This document shows, one piece after another, positions 1 through 8,611 of a stretch of DNA of 64,000 bases. Each line of letters opens with the position of its first letter. Within the stretch, counting starts at the first letter, position 1. The translations under genes and the position numbers were made by a program. Below the pieces are notes generated by a model. That model saw nothing but the letters and a program-made list of their open reading frames with translations. It made no database searches and was not told where the DNA came from. Origin of the DNA: Dyella tabacisoli (GTDB taxonomy: Bacteria > Pseudomonadota > Gammaproteobacteria > Xanthomonadales > Rhodanobacteraceae); NCBI RefSeq assembly GCF_003350925.1, contig NZ_KZ857184.1:111493-175492 (forward strand), given 5' to 3'.

Positions 1-367
1 CGATGGCAGGCTTGTTCTCATTCGGGTTCGAGCAGCAACAAGAAGTTGCCCCACCTCTCTTTCCGATGAAAGCCTTCTAGACGTCTTTTCAGAATTCATG
101 CCTTGGCAGCCATCGGCTCCCCATGTCGCTGCGGCCGTGTCATTGCGTCTTGATGTGCGAATAATGCGGCATACCTCTCACTCTGAAGTGTGGCGCGGAT
201 TTCGCAAGCTTTGCGAAGGGATCGATCCATAGCGTGCTTCGCCGGAGGTTCAACACTTTGATGTAGCCGATGCGTGTGGCGGGCATGATCGGCCGGGTCC
301 GGACATGGAAGTAACTAGAGACGCCTTCGAATGTCTACTTTGGATTCATCATTGGGAGGAATGAAAA
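1..367. other. Non-coding upstream region of the S8 peptidase
   Basis: I see no convincing gene here; open frames are short and lack ribosome-binding sites. The last bases carry the GGGAGGA ribosome-binding site of the peptidase at about 354-360. No clear promoter or repeat could be assigned. Confidence 0.5.
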
Positions 368-1996
368 ATGAAGAACGGCTTTCAAATGAAGTTGCTAGCA
401 GCTTCCGTCCTACTGATTATTGCGGTAACCGCCGAAGCGAATGACGATGTTCATTCCGGGCAGTCTTCTTCCGCCAGCACATACGATCTAAGCCCATTGC
501 AAGATGGGAAAACCTATCGCGGTTTCATTATCACTTATAAGGATGGAAGCACCGAGCGCGGCAATGCCAGTACGGCGGTGCAGAACGTCAGTGCCGCCAT
601 CTCCCGCGCCAGACGCACGATGCCGAACGGAATCAGGGCACATGGGGCGTTGACGAGCAAGGCACCTGGCCTGCAATACGGGCATAAGCTTGCTTCGGGC
701 GCCGACTTGGTGCGCACCGAGCGCGTGCTGTCGGACGTTGAGGCATCCGCCATCATCAAGCAGATCGCAGATGATCCGGCAGTGGCGTTCGTGGAGCCGG
801 AATACATGCTGCATGCTGTCGATGACGCTGTTGAGCCGGATGCCGTTGCGACGTTCACTGCACCCAATGATCCGCATTTCTCTGTCTACCAATGGGATTA
901 CGTTGCCGCAGACGGTACTGGCTTCTTCGACAAGCAGCTCAATGCGCTCGTTGCTAACTGGGGGGGCGCGAATATTCAGAAAGCGTGGAGCTTGGCGGAT
1001 GGCGCTGGCGTAGTCATTGCCAGTTTAGATACGGGCGTGACTAATCATCCCGATTTGAATCTCGCGCTGGCCAATGCTGGCTATGACTTTCTTTCGGATC
1101 ACACGGTTTCGGGTCGCGCCGTTGACGGCCGTGCGCCTGGGGGCTGGGATACGGGAGACTGGACGACAAGCAACCAATGTGGGGACGGTGGAGCGGCTGA
1201 GAATAGTAGTTGGCATGGCACCCATGTCTTCGGCACAGCGGGTGGCCAACTCACCAATAACGGCGTGGGTATGGCGGGTACCGCTTTCAACGCGCAGGTT
1301 GTTCCGGTACGTGTGCTCGGTCATTGTGGCGGCTCGAACGCCGATATTGCCGATGCTATTACCTGGGCATCGGGTGGGCACGTGGACGGAGTGCCTGATA
1401 ACACCCATCCTGCCAATGTCATCAGCATGAGCTTGGGCGGCAGTGGAGAATGTCCTGCCGAAAGTGTGCTGGGAAGTGCAATCAGTGGCGCGATTGGTCG
1501 CGGTGTGGCTGTGGTCGTGGCGGCGGGTAACGAAAACCAGGACGTCGCGACCTCTTCGCCTGCAAATTGTGCAGGTGTTGTCGCAGTAGCCTCGACGGGC
1601 ATTACGGGCCAGCGTGCGTTCTACTCAAACTACGGTAGCGGCATCACGCTTGCAGCTCCCGGCGGCGGGGTGTATCGCAACGATGCTTCAGACGGCGATC
1701 AGGCCACGACAGGCTCCATCTGGTCGGCCATCAACGAGGGCACCACAACGCCAGCCGCGGCCGGCTATGGGGCAATGGCCGGCACTTCGCAGGCCACACC
1801 TCATGTGGCTGGTGCGGTTGCTCTGATGCAGAGCTATCGCCTAAGCCTCGGTCAGGCATTACTGACACCGGCGCAGGTGACTTCGATATTGAAGTCGTCC
1901 GCGGCGACATCGCATGTGAGTAGCGATCAACCCATCGGCGCAGGCATTCTGGATGCCTATAAAGCCGTGCAGATGGCGGGTAGTCAACGCTGGTAG
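368..1996 (+). CDS. Secreted S8 family serine peptidase (subtilase)
   Basis: An exported subtilisin-like endopeptidase. Residues 1-24 form a signal peptide (hydrophobic LLAASVLLIIAVTAEA). A propeptide-like region follows to about residue 160, ending near VAFVEPEY, typical of the inhibitory prodomain of subtilases. The catalytic triad is visible: Asp221 in SLDTGV, His286 in WHGTH, Ser474 in GTSQATPHVAGA, with oxyanion Asn388 in AAGNEN. The start at 368 is preceded by GGGAGGA seven bases upstream; an ATG at 361 is in another frame and one at 386 would shorten the signal peptide. There is no C-terminal secretion or P-domain, so the enzyme probably ends with its catalytic fold. A G/C-rich hairpin follows the stop. 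The family is certain, the substrate unknown. A second secreted peptidase (S53) lies at 57.7 kb. Confidence 0.93.
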   Translation: MKNGFQMKLLAASVLLIIAVTAEANDDVHSGQSSSASTYDLSPLQDGKTYRGFIITYKDGSTERGNASTAVQNVSAAISRARRTMPNGIRAHGALTSKAPGLQYGHKLASGADLVRTERVLSDVEASAIIKQIADDPAVAFVEPEYMLHAVDDAVEPDAVATFTAPNDPHFSVYQWDYVAADGTGFFDKQLNALVANWGGANIQKAWSLADGAGVVIASLDTGVTNHPDLNLALANAGYDFLSDHTVSGRAVDGRAPGGWDTGDWTTSNQCGDGGAAENSSWHGTHVFGTAGGQLTNNGVGMAGTAFNAQVVPVRVLGHCGGSNADIADAITWASGGHVDGVPDNTHPANVISMSLGGSGECPAESVLGSAISGAIGRGVAVVVAAGNENQDVATSSPANCAGVVAVASTGITGQRAFYSNYGSGITLAAPGGGVYRNDASDGDQATTGSIWSAINEGTTTPAAAGYGAMAGTSQATPHVAGAVALMQSYRLSLGQALLTPAQVTSILKSSAATSHVSSDQPIGAGILDAYKAVQMAGSQRW

Positions 1997-2003
1997 ATGA
2001 AGC

Positions 2004-2036
2004 CCCCTCCCTTGCCCCATGTTGGCGAGGGAGGGG
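2004..2036 (+). terminator. C/G-rich hairpin after the S8 peptidase
   Basis: CCCCTCCCTTG pairs with CGAGGGAGGGG across an 11-base loop, eight bases after the stop codon. There is no clear U-tract, so it may be a transcript-end or stabilising hairpin rather than a canonical terminator. Similar CCCTCCC/GGGAGGG hairpins occur after other genes here (14.8, 51.3 and 59.6 kb). Confidence 0.45.
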
Positions 2037-2331
2037 ATTCTGAGGCTCATGCCTTTCATTCGGTCCGCGCTAGTTTCTCTCGAGAGAGCATGGCGGAACT
2101 CATGCGTATTGGCGATGTAGTTTGATGACACCGCACTTGGACGTAGAGATTTGGAGCCACCTGTTCACTAGATCGTGGTCAAGATACGTCAGGTCCGCTT
2201 TGGGTCGGAAGTGGACACTCGCAACATGGCAAGCCCCACAAACTGTCAATGCCACACCCGACCAAGTGACCTGGTGCATCGCGGCCCCACCCTTGGCGGC
2301 GCCGGCAACCTATGCCGCGCTCCATGCACTC
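2037..2331. other. Intergenic region with one palindromic repeat
   Basis: This gap separates the convergent subtilase and GH31 genes. Apart from the palindrome at 2193-2216 I find nothing; open frames crossing the palindrome are considered spurious. Confidence 0.5.
2193..2216. repeat. 24-bp palindromic repeat, copy 1
   Basis: Arms GTCCGCTT and AAGTGGAC (one mismatch from the consensus AAGCGGAC) surround the centre TGGGTCGG. It belongs to the repeat family that delimits genes in the 8.2-14.6 kb array. Confidence 0.8.
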
Positions 2332-4698
2332 TTACTTGCCCACGACCTTGGTCAGCTCCGCCACCTTCTTGTTGAATGCGGCATCGCCACCGGTGGCGCT
2401 CAAGGCACCTGACGCCTGATTCCAATGTAGCTGGGTCGTGATGCTCTTGCCCCTCTCGTAGCCGTACGAGGTGCCGTCGTCGTCGTAGAGCGCAAAGTCG
2501 GCATCCTTGCCCGGATAGACGCGGACCTCGGCGATCGACTGTATCGTCGCGGTCGACTGTATGTCCGAACCCAGCGGCACGATGGAGCCGGCGCGGACGA
2601 ATACCGGGATCTGGTCGATGGGTGCGGCCACCTTGACCCAGCGTCCGCCGGTCAGCTTTTCGTTGGTCCAGAAGTTGTACCAGTCGCTGCCGGCAGGCAG
2701 GTACACATCCTTCTCCGTTTGGCCTTGCTCGGTGACCGGCGCCACCAGGAAGGCGGGGCCAAACATATACTCCGTGCCCAGGTTGGGGACCTGGGCATCG
2801 CCCGGAAAATCCATCCACAACGGGCGCATGAAGGGCGCGCCGGTGTCGTAGGTTTTCCTGGCCTGGCTGTAGATGTATGGAATCAGGCGATAACGAAGCT
2901 TGTCGTACTTCGCCAAGATCGACTCGGCCTGGCGGCCGAACGCCCAGATTTCCGTGTGCTTGCGATCGCCGTGCAGACGCAGGGTCGGCAGAAAGGTGCC
3001 GTACTCGAACCAGCGTGTGAGCAGCTCCGGGTAATCGTTGTTCTGACCCACCGTGTCGCGTGCATCGGAAGGGTCGAGCAACGGCGCCTTGGTAGCGCTA
3101 GTGGTCTGCGGCAGAGACTGCCAGCCACCGATATCGTTGCCCCAGTACGCAATGCCGGAGGCGGTCATATTGAGGCCGGCGGGAATCTGGCGCTGCAGCG
3201 CCTCCCAGGTGGGATCGATATCCGACGACCAGAACAGCGCGCCGGTACGCTGCGAGCCAAGATAAGCAGCGCGGGAAAGAATCAACACACGCTCATCCGG
3301 TTTCCAGGTGCGCATACCCTGCGCCACGCCTTCGACGTGCACCAACGGAAACACATTGTGGTAGCGGTCGCCCGAGCCGATCGAGAAGAAGTAACCATCC
3401 GGCACGAGATCCGGCTCGGTCTCGTCGAGCCACGGATAGTCGAAGCCATGCGAGAGGATGTTGTCGCGCGCATGCCCCCAAAACCACTGGCGCGCCGCCG
3501 GGTTGGTGGAGTCGATCAGCGCACCGGTGCGATCCGAACGGAACGCCAGGCCGTCGACCGTCCTGCCATTCCTGTCCTTCAGGAAGTAGCCCTTGGCATC
3601 GAGCTCGCTGAAGTAGCGCCCGGAGCGCTCGAAGCGCGGCCAGATCGAGATGATCGACTTCATTCCCGCATCATGAAGCTGCTTGTTCATGGCATCGGGA
3701 TCGGGGAATTCCATCGGATTGATATCCATCTGGCCCATGCGCGTCCAGTAGAACCAGTCAAGCACCATCACGTCGAGCGGATAGTTCTTTTCGCGATACG
3801 TATGCGCAACGCGCAGTATCTCGGCCTGGCTGTCGTAGCGCGCCTTGGACTGGATCAGGCCAAAGGCCGCCTTCGGCGGAATAGGCGTCTTGCCCGTGAC
3901 CCGGGCGTAGGCGGAGTAGATGGCCTCGGGCGTGTCGCCCGTCACGACAAAAAAGCTGACGCGCTCACCCACTTTCGACTGGAAACTGGTGCGGCCACGG
4001 ATGCCCGCGACAAAGCGTGTATCCGAGGGGTTGTCCCAGATGATGCCGTAACCTTTCGATGACACCATGAAAGGCACGCAGACGGTTTCACCCGCAGGCG
4101 CGTCGTACCAGTGCTGGCAGTCGATGACGCGGCCGCGCAGATCGAGCGGGCCAACGCTGTCCTGGTTCTGGCCCATGCCGTAATAGTGTTCATCGGCCGG
4201 TGCTGCAAACGTCGCGCCCACCTGATAGGTCGCCTCGCGTGCCACTTCGTGCGGCGCCATTTCCCAACCGGTCATGTTGACGACGGTTGAGCCCCTGGCG
4301 TTCTTTACCTGCAGGCGAACCGGCGCCAGGCCGGGCAAGAAGTAGCGCTCCATGGTGCCTGGCGTGTGCGGCGGCGGTGCAGCGTCGACATGCAGGGTAA
4401 GCGCGGAGGAGGCAAACGTATCGCCGCCTTGATCGTGGGTTTGATGGAACGCCGACGCGTCGGCGTGATCGGCAAGAATCCCATAGCCGGGTGCCTTCAG
4501 CGCCTGCGCCTTGTCGGTGGCCATCGTGATGTGGACCACGTTGGGACCATAGGCCTCAACGCTGACCCACGCACCATGCCGGTCAAGCGTGGCGATGGGG
4601 GCCGCATGCGCAGCGGTGAACGCCGTGGCGAGGGATAAGGACAGGCCGAGCAAGGCAAGTTTATAGGTCCGCACGATATTCCCGCAGCGTTGGCACAT
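2332..4698 (-). CDS. Glycoside hydrolase family 31, alpha-xylosidase/alpha-glucosidase-like, exported
   Basis: A retaining alpha-glycosidase predicted to act in the periplasm or at the outer membrane on alpha-xylosides or alpha-glucosides. An N-terminal signal segment (LALLGLSLSLATAFTAAHA) is followed by the GH31 N-terminal beta-sandwich, the (beta/alpha)8 barrel and a C-terminal beta domain resembling DUF5110 (LYDDDGTSYGYERG). The nucleophile is Asp at about residue 425 in PWLDETEPD, and the acid/base Asp is at about 490 in FWSSDIDP. Barrel motifs GLIQSKARYDS and LDVMVLDWFYW resemble the XylS/Xyl31 alpha-xylosidases, so that is my preferred activity, by resemblance only. I placed the start at ATG 4698; GTG at 4674, preceded by GCGGGA, is an equally good start just before the signal peptide. 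A longer frame to 4818 has no signal-like N-terminus. No sugar-utilisation partner genes flank it. Confidence 0.88.
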   Translation of the reverse strand: MCQRCGNIVRTYKLALLGLSLSLATAFTAAHAAPIATLDRHGAWVSVEAYGPNVVHITMATDKAQALKAPGYGILADHADASAFHQTHDQGGDTFASSALTLHVDAAPPPHTPGTMERYFLPGLAPVRLQVKNARGSTVVNMTGWEMAPHEVAREATYQVGATFAAPADEHYYGMGQNQDSVGPLDLRGRVIDCQHWYDAPAGETVCVPFMVSSKGYGIIWDNPSDTRFVAGIRGRTSFQSKVGERVSFFVVTGDTPEAIYSAYARVTGKTPIPPKAAFGLIQSKARYDSQAEILRVAHTYREKNYPLDVMVLDWFYWTRMGQMDINPMEFPDPDAMNKQLHDAGMKSIISIWPRFERSGRYFSELDAKGYFLKDRNGRTVDGLAFRSDRTGALIDSTNPAARQWFWGHARDNILSHGFDYPWLDETEPDLVPDGYFFSIGSGDRYHNVFPLVHVEGVAQGMRTWKPDERVLILSRAAYLGSQRTGALFWSSDIDPTWEALQRQIPAGLNMTASGIAYWGNDIGGWQSLPQTTSATKAPLLDPSDARDTVGQNNDYPELLTRWFEYGTFLPTLRLHGDRKHTEIWAFGRQAESILAKYDKLRYRLIPYIYSQARKTYDTGAPFMRPLWMDFPGDAQVPNLGTEYMFGPAFLVAPVTEQGQTEKDVYLPAGSDWYNFWTNEKLTGGRWVKVAAPIDQIPVFVRAGSIVPLGSDIQSTATIQSIAEVRVYPGKDADFALYDDDGTSYGYERGKSITTQLHWNQASGALSATGGDAAFNKKVAELTKVVGK

Positions 4699-5137
4699 AC
4701 ACCCGCGTCGCCTGGCGCGCGGTCGAATGCTCCGGTTTCTAACATACAAGACCGGCAGACCCACCGCCTTGCCCGGCCGGCTGGGTAAATTCGCTATGTC
4801 CACTGTGAGATTTAGCAAAGACCCGGCAGAGCCGGCCTGCGCGGGACCTGCGGCGGGAGCAATGCTTGGCCTGGCTAATTGTCCGCTACGGATCGGAAGC
4901 GGACCTTACGATCGTTTGCTAGCTAAATCGACCGAATGCCCACTTATGCACTCGCGTTACGTCCCCCTGCCATTTTGTTATTTCCCAAACGGCAATGGCC
5001 GGCAAATACTCGCCCTTCAGAGGTCTGAAAGGCACGCGCAGGAGGTGCCCATGGGGTGTATTCCCCCGGCATCGGGTATTGCGCACCCGTTTTTGGGACT
5101 CGGCAAACGATGGCGTGAATGATGACGCTTCGAGGTC
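4699..5137. other. Intergenic region with one palindromic repeat
   Basis: This is a divergent gap between the GH31 gene and the small membrane protein. It holds the palindrome at 4881-4904 and presumably both promoters, which I could not place. The open frame crossing it on the plus strand shows no gene-like features. Confidence 0.45.
4881..4904. repeat. 24-bp palindromic repeat, copy 2
   Basis: GTCCGCTA and AAGCGGAC surround CGGATCGG. It is a near-consensus member of the palindrome family found at 8.5-14.6 kb. Confidence 0.8.
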
Positions 5138-5629
5138 ATGACCACGGCGCTAAATACGGGTTTGATGATGGACGAGTATTCGACATACCGGTGGCCCAGA
5201 GGCACACCGCTTTTCTACCTCATTGGCCTCTACACGCTGGGCTTCCTGATAGCAGCGCAGCCAGGTCTCACGAATCTGCTCGCTGGGAAGGTGGTCGTTG
5301 CGGCGTACTTCCTCGCCGCCACCCTGTTCTGCCTATATCTCTATCGTTTTCGCGTCATTCTTGATGCGACATCCATATGGACGGGCGCCTTTTTCTTAAA
5401 GCGAATGGAATTCGCCGAGGTTGTTCGAGCCACTTATCGCCAGGGCAATGACAGTGGACAGATCATCCTCTGCGCCAGCCATGGAATGCGGGTCCGTGTA
5501 TCGGAGACCATCGAGAACTTCGATGCCTGCACCAAAGCGATAAACTCAAGACTGCCCAATCATCTCTTGATCTCGTGTGTCGGACGGACGGTGCCGATTG
5601 ACGTACGGAGTGGTAGCGATCTGGTTTAG
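5138..5629 (+). CDS. Hypothetical membrane protein with two TM segments and a PH-like tail
   Basis: A 163-residue protein of unknown function. Two hydrophobic segments lie at about residues 25-43 (FYLIGLYTLGFLIA) and 52-70 (VVVAAYFLAATLFCLYLY). A soluble region follows (FRVILDATSIWTGAFF...), whose strand pattern resembles bacterial PH-like domains. The protein at 13280-13768 has the same layout (two TMs, then a DAHSI/DATSI-like strand and a PH-like tail), so the two may be distant relatives. The start is uncertain: ATG 5138 or the tandem ATGs at 5165/5168. A copy of the 24-bp palindrome lies upstream at 4881, suggesting this gene may once have belonged to the same cassette-like population as the 8-14 kb array. 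Confidence 0.6.
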   Translation: MTTALNTGLMMDEYSTYRWPRGTPLFYLIGLYTLGFLIAAQPGLTNLLAGKVVVAAYFLAATLFCLYLYRFRVILDATSIWTGAFFLKRMEFAEVVRATYRQGNDSGQIILCASHGMRVRVSETIENFDACTKAINSRLPNHLLISCVGRTVPIDVRSGSDLV

Positions 5630-5731
5630 GACCAAACCAGCACGCTGGACGGGCTTGCTGAGGCGCATGGGGCGCTTGTTTCCCGCGTGAAGTCCGCATC
5701 AAGCTTCCGAGCACTTCTCCGACACATGTTT

Positions 5732-5971
5732 TCAATAACTCCGGCTGACGCGTACGACCTGCCCTGTGCGAAGGCGTAGTTCCGCATCACCATTGATACG
5801 TGGCTTCAGGTCCTGGATGTTGTACAGGGAAACCATGGCCCGGCGATGGACGCGGGCGAATTGTCTCGGATCCAGTTGCGTTTCGAACGCCTTGATGATT
5901 TGACAGATCAGAAACGTGGCGTCACCTATGTGCAGGGCGAGATAGTTGCTCTGTGTTTCAAGCCAATCCAC
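5732..5971 (-). pseudogene. LytTR DNA-binding domain remnant
   Basis: The 79 residues match the C-terminal two thirds of a LytTR domain: DWLETQSNYLALHIGD, then a strand-helix part ending RVHRRAMVSLYNIQDLKPR and RTGQVVRVSRSY. LytTR proteins normally carry an N-terminal receiver or membrane region; neither is present in frame. Upstream in the same frame I find only non-conserved sequence, and the next long frame is shifted by one. The GTG at 5971 lies inside the domain, so this is probably the 3' end of a decayed or frameshifted regulator. A short free-standing LytTR protein is the alternative. It lies next to a TetR regulator on the opposite strand. Confidence 0.55.
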
Positions 5972-6017
5972 CTGATCGAGTGCTACCGGCGTCTGTGAGC
6001 AGATGGCGCAGCCGGTA

Positions 6018-6033
6018 GTGTCCGCTGAGCGGA
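6018..6033. repeat. Short palindrome resembling a collapsed copy of the 24-bp repeat
   Basis: GTCCGCT is followed almost directly by AGCGGA, as if the centre of the 24-bp palindrome had been deleted. It sits at the breakpoint of the LytTR remnant. It could be coincidence. Confidence 0.3.
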
Positions 6034-6160
6034 AAGCAACCTCCCAGCGAGAGCATGGCTGGCGTCGCCATGGCGACGATCAGGCCCGCCCCGCGCATTC
6101 GCGCGGCTTCGTGCGACAGGCCCACTTCAAACATGCTTCGAAAGCGAGACAGTTTACATA

Positions 6161-6185
6161 GTACACAAATATGCGTACAGTGTAC
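6161..6185. promoter_or_regulatory. Candidate operator/promoter of the TetR gene
   Basis: GTACAC and GTGTAC form an inverted repeat with a 13-base centre, ending five bases before the TetR start codon. The block is AT-rich compared with its surroundings. TetR regulators usually bind such a site at their own promoter, so autoregulation is likely but inferred. Confidence 0.5.
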
Positions 6186-6189
6186 ACAT

Positions 6190-6774
6190 ATGACAAGAGA
6201 CACCATCCTCGCCGCCGCAAGAGCTGTCCTCGATCGCGAGGGCATCCCTGGACTCACCGTTCGCAAGGTCGCCACGCGAGCCAAGCTGTCGCCGATGGCC
6301 ATGTATCGGCATTTTGTGGACAAAAGCGCCTTGCTCGATGCCCTTATGGATGACGGCCTGGCAACGTGGGGCAAGATCGTGTCGTCCATATCAGCCCAGG
6401 ACCCCATGGCGTGGCTGGAGGAGTTGATCGAGGCGTACTTAGATTTTGCACTGACCAAGCCGCACCGTTTCGATGCAGCTTTCATGCTCCCAGCGCCCAG
6501 CGCACGCCAATTTCCTGATGACTTCGCAGTCGGCCGCTCACCAGTCATGGCGATGATCATCTTGCGAATTGATCAGGCTAAGTCCAACGGATGGTTTGGC
6601 AACAAGCCTGCGCTTGACGTTGCGATATCACTCGCGGCTCTCGCCCAAGGCCTGGTCTCCATGCATCGCGCCAACCGATTTTCGAGTGAAGCGCAGTTCA
6701 AAGCCATCTATCGCACGGCCATACGTCACTGCCTTGAATCTTATTCAGTCAGACCGCTTCGGAGAGAAAGATGA
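6190..6774 (+). CDS. TetR/AcrR family transcriptional regulator
   Basis: A 194-residue repressor. The N-terminal TetR helix-turn-helix is clear: ILAAARAVLDREGIPGLTVR, then KVATRAKLSPMAMYRHFVDK at about residues 22-42. The C-terminal ligand-binding half is all-helical and not recognisable to a subfamily. I chose ATG 6190 because the TetR domain begins directly there and an inverted repeat (6161-6185) sits just upstream; the frame is open further upstream but encodes no conserved sequence. Its stop overlaps the start of the amidohydrolase gene by four bases (ATGA), so the two are co-transcribed and translationally coupled. The likely role is control of its own operon in response to a substrate or product of the amidohydrolase (inference). 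Confidence 0.88.
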   Translation: MTRDTILAAARAVLDREGIPGLTVRKVATRAKLSPMAMYRHFVDKSALLDALMDDGLATWGKIVSSISAQDPMAWLEELIEAYLDFALTKPHRFDAAFMLPAPSARQFPDDFAVGRSPVMAMIILRIDQAKSNGWFGNKPALDVAISLAALAQGLVSMHRANRFSSEAQFKAIYRTAIRHCLESYSVRPLRRER

Positions 6775-8099
6775 CCCTCTTATTGGCAAGAACATCAAGC
6801 GCTCGATATCGAATTGGTGCATTGCGTCTCCGGACGCTGATCGGACTGATCGTCGGGTTGTCTCTCATTGCTGGCGGGAGCGCGCATGAGTCGATTCCTA
6901 CCGCAGCCGATCTTGCCATTGTGGGGGCGAAAATCTACCCCGCACCCGATAGTGAACCAATCAACGATGGTGTTGTTCTCGTGCGTGGGGGGAAGATCGT
7001 CGGTGTTGGCCCACGCCGGCAGATCAGCGTTCCCCGTGGCGTTCGTCTAATAGACGCGCGCGGTTCAGTGCTGACGGCAGGTTTCTGGAACAGCCATGTC
7101 CACCTGATGACACCGAGCCTTCTCGGCGCAACTGCAGCGAAAGCCGAAACCTTGCAAGGTGGCTTGGAGACAATGCTCACTCGCTGGGGCTTCACCACCA
7201 TTTTTGACATCGCCTCATCGACCGAGAACGCGATCGCACTTCGGCACCGCGTGGAAACGGGTGATATCACTGGCCCCATGATTTTGACAGTTGGCGATCC
7301 CTTCTATCCAAAAGGCGGGACGCCTTTCTATGTTCGCGAATATCTGCGGGCACATGGCGCGCCCAATGAGGAAGTTTCAACACCCGAAGAAGCTGCTGCT
7401 CGCGCGGCTCGCCAACTTGATAACGGTACCGATGGCGTGAAGATCTTCGCCGGTGCCGTCGTGGGTGGGAAGATCGGCGTTCTTCCTATGCCGATTGACA
7501 TCGCCAAGGCGATCGTCGACGAGGCACATCGTCGGAAGGTGCCCGCGTTCGCTCATCCAGCCAACCTCGCCGGGCTAAACGTGGCGATTGAGTCAGGGGT
7601 CGATATCCTGGCTCATACCACAGCCATGGATGGGGGAGACCCAGGCGGGTGGTCGCCAGAGTTGATCGCCCGACTGCGTGCGCATGATATGGCTCTCATT
7701 CCAACCATGATGCTGTTCGAGGTCGAGGCGAAGAAATTCCACGAAAGCCCGAACGATCTGGCGAACGCTATTTCGGTCATCACGGCAGAGGTCAAAAACT
7801 ACGCTGGTGCGGGCGGCCGGATATTGTTCGGCACCGACGTAGGTTACATCGATGTCTTCGACCCTACGGAGGAATACAAGCTGATGTCGGGCGCCCTCGA
7901 CTGGCGGGCTATCCTGACCTCGCTCACCACCGCGCCGGCCGAGCGATTCGGCTACATCTCCCGCAAAGGTCGGATTGCAAATGGTATGGATGCCGATCTT
8001 GTATTGTTGAACGGCGACCCCGCCAAAGATCCGACCGCCTTCGCCCGTGTGCGCGACACGATCCGAGCAGGAAGGGTAATTTGGGGTGCGGATCGATAG
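6771..8099 (+). CDS. Exported amidohydrolase family protein (imidazolonepropionase/prolidase-like)
   Basis: A metal-dependent hydrolase of the amidohydrolase superfamily, 442 residues. Its N-terminus (about residues 24-40) is hydrophobic and ends GGSAHES, consistent with a signal peptide. The metal and catalytic residues are visible: His109 and His111 in SHVHL, a probable carboxylated Lys224 in GVKIFAG, His262 in FAHPAN, His282 in ILAHTT and Asp356 in FGTDVGY. The closing strand motif NGMDADLVLLNGDP is typical of the composite domain. Many relatives annotated as Xaa-Pro dipeptidase or imidazolonepropionase act on N-acylated amino acids or dipeptides; the substrate here is unknown. The ATG overlaps the TetR stop codon. 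Confidence 0.88.
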   Translation: MTLLLARTSSARYRIGALRLRTLIGLIVGLSLIAGGSAHESIPTAADLAIVGAKIYPAPDSEPINDGVVLVRGGKIVGVGPRRQISVPRGVRLIDARGSVLTAGFWNSHVHLMTPSLLGATAAKAETLQGGLETMLTRWGFTTIFDIASSTENAIALRHRVETGDITGPMILTVGDPFYPKGGTPFYVREYLRAHGAPNEEVSTPEEAAARAARQLDNGTDGVKIFAGAVVGGKIGVLPMPIDIAKAIVDEAHRRKVPAFAHPANLAGLNVAIESGVDILAHTTAMDGGDPGGWSPELIARLRAHDMALIPTMMLFEVEAKKFHESPNDLANAISVITAEVKNYAGAGGRILFGTDVGYIDVFDPTEEYKLMSGALDWRAILTSLTTAPAERFGYISRKGRIANGMDADLVLLNGDPAKDPTAFARVRDTIRAGRVIWGADR

Positions 8100-8219
8100 A
8101 AGTGAATTGGACATGGGGGGCGAAATACATTCACAGGGGGGGGCCGCTATGGATGCCTTCAAGGACCATTGCCTCGTCCACGGATGCTTGCTCGCACCCA
8201 ATGTCATACCGGCCGATCA

Positions 8220-8540
8220 TTAAATCCCCCTAACTGTCCGCTCATCTCTCAGGAATTCTAGTGCCTGGACGAGAAGTGAATTCGTCCGGGGCAGCGCAAT
8301 TTCATTGCCAGCAAAAGCCTTGCCAAGCTTCACAGCTAACGAACGCCCGTTCTCGATGAGCTTCGAGAGCTGTGCCTCGCCAGGCAATGAGTCATCCAAC
8401 CTGAAAACCAACGTTTGTGCATCGTCGGAAAATGTAATCGTCTCTCCAGCCCAACTGACATCCATTCCGGCGTCATAGAGCTCTTTCAGCTCTAGGTCTT
8501 CGTGACGTTCACAGGCGATCTGCATCGTCGATCCATCCAT
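8220..8540 (-). CDS. Hypothetical protein, first gene of the accessory array
   Basis: A 106-residue acidic soluble protein that I do not recognise. It contains a beta-rich centre (DVSWAGETITFSDDAQTLVF) followed by amphipathic helices. It has no signal peptide or membrane segment. The ATG at 8540 lies 18 bases from the palindrome at 8559-8582, which would be the 3' boundary of the next gene upstream on the minus strand. It is the leftmost member of the same-strand series of small orphan genes running to 14474. Expression as a real gene is plausible but rests only on length, composition and position. Confidence 0.5.
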   Translation of the reverse strand: MDGSTMQIACERHEDLELKELYDAGMDVSWAGETITFSDDAQTLVFRLDDSLPGEAQLSKLIENGRSLAVKLGKAFAGNEIALPRTNSLLVQALEFLRDERTVRGI

Positions 8541-8558
8541 TTAGAGTTTGCCAATGAT

Positions 8559-8582
8559 GTCTGCTTTGGGTCGGAAGCGGAG
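8559..8582. repeat. 24-bp palindromic repeat, copy 3
   Basis: GTCTGCTT and AAGCGGAG surround TGGGTCGG. It lies between two minus-strand genes, 30 bases after the stop of the gene at 8612-8965. Confidence 0.85.
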
Positions 8583-8611
8583 ATAGCTGAAAGTGCAGTA
8601 TCGATCAAGCT

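Noticed and set aside
2719..4062. Long plus-strand open frame opposite the GH31 gene
   Set aside because: A G/C-rich shadow of the GH31 gene with no domain, signal or ribosome-binding site; the minus-strand gene has catalytic motifs.
5958..6560. 200-codon minus-strand frame overlapping the TetR promoter region
   Set aside because: It is a shadow of the TetR gene and promoter, without a ribosome-binding site; only its final part might contain frameshifted LytTR protein sequence.
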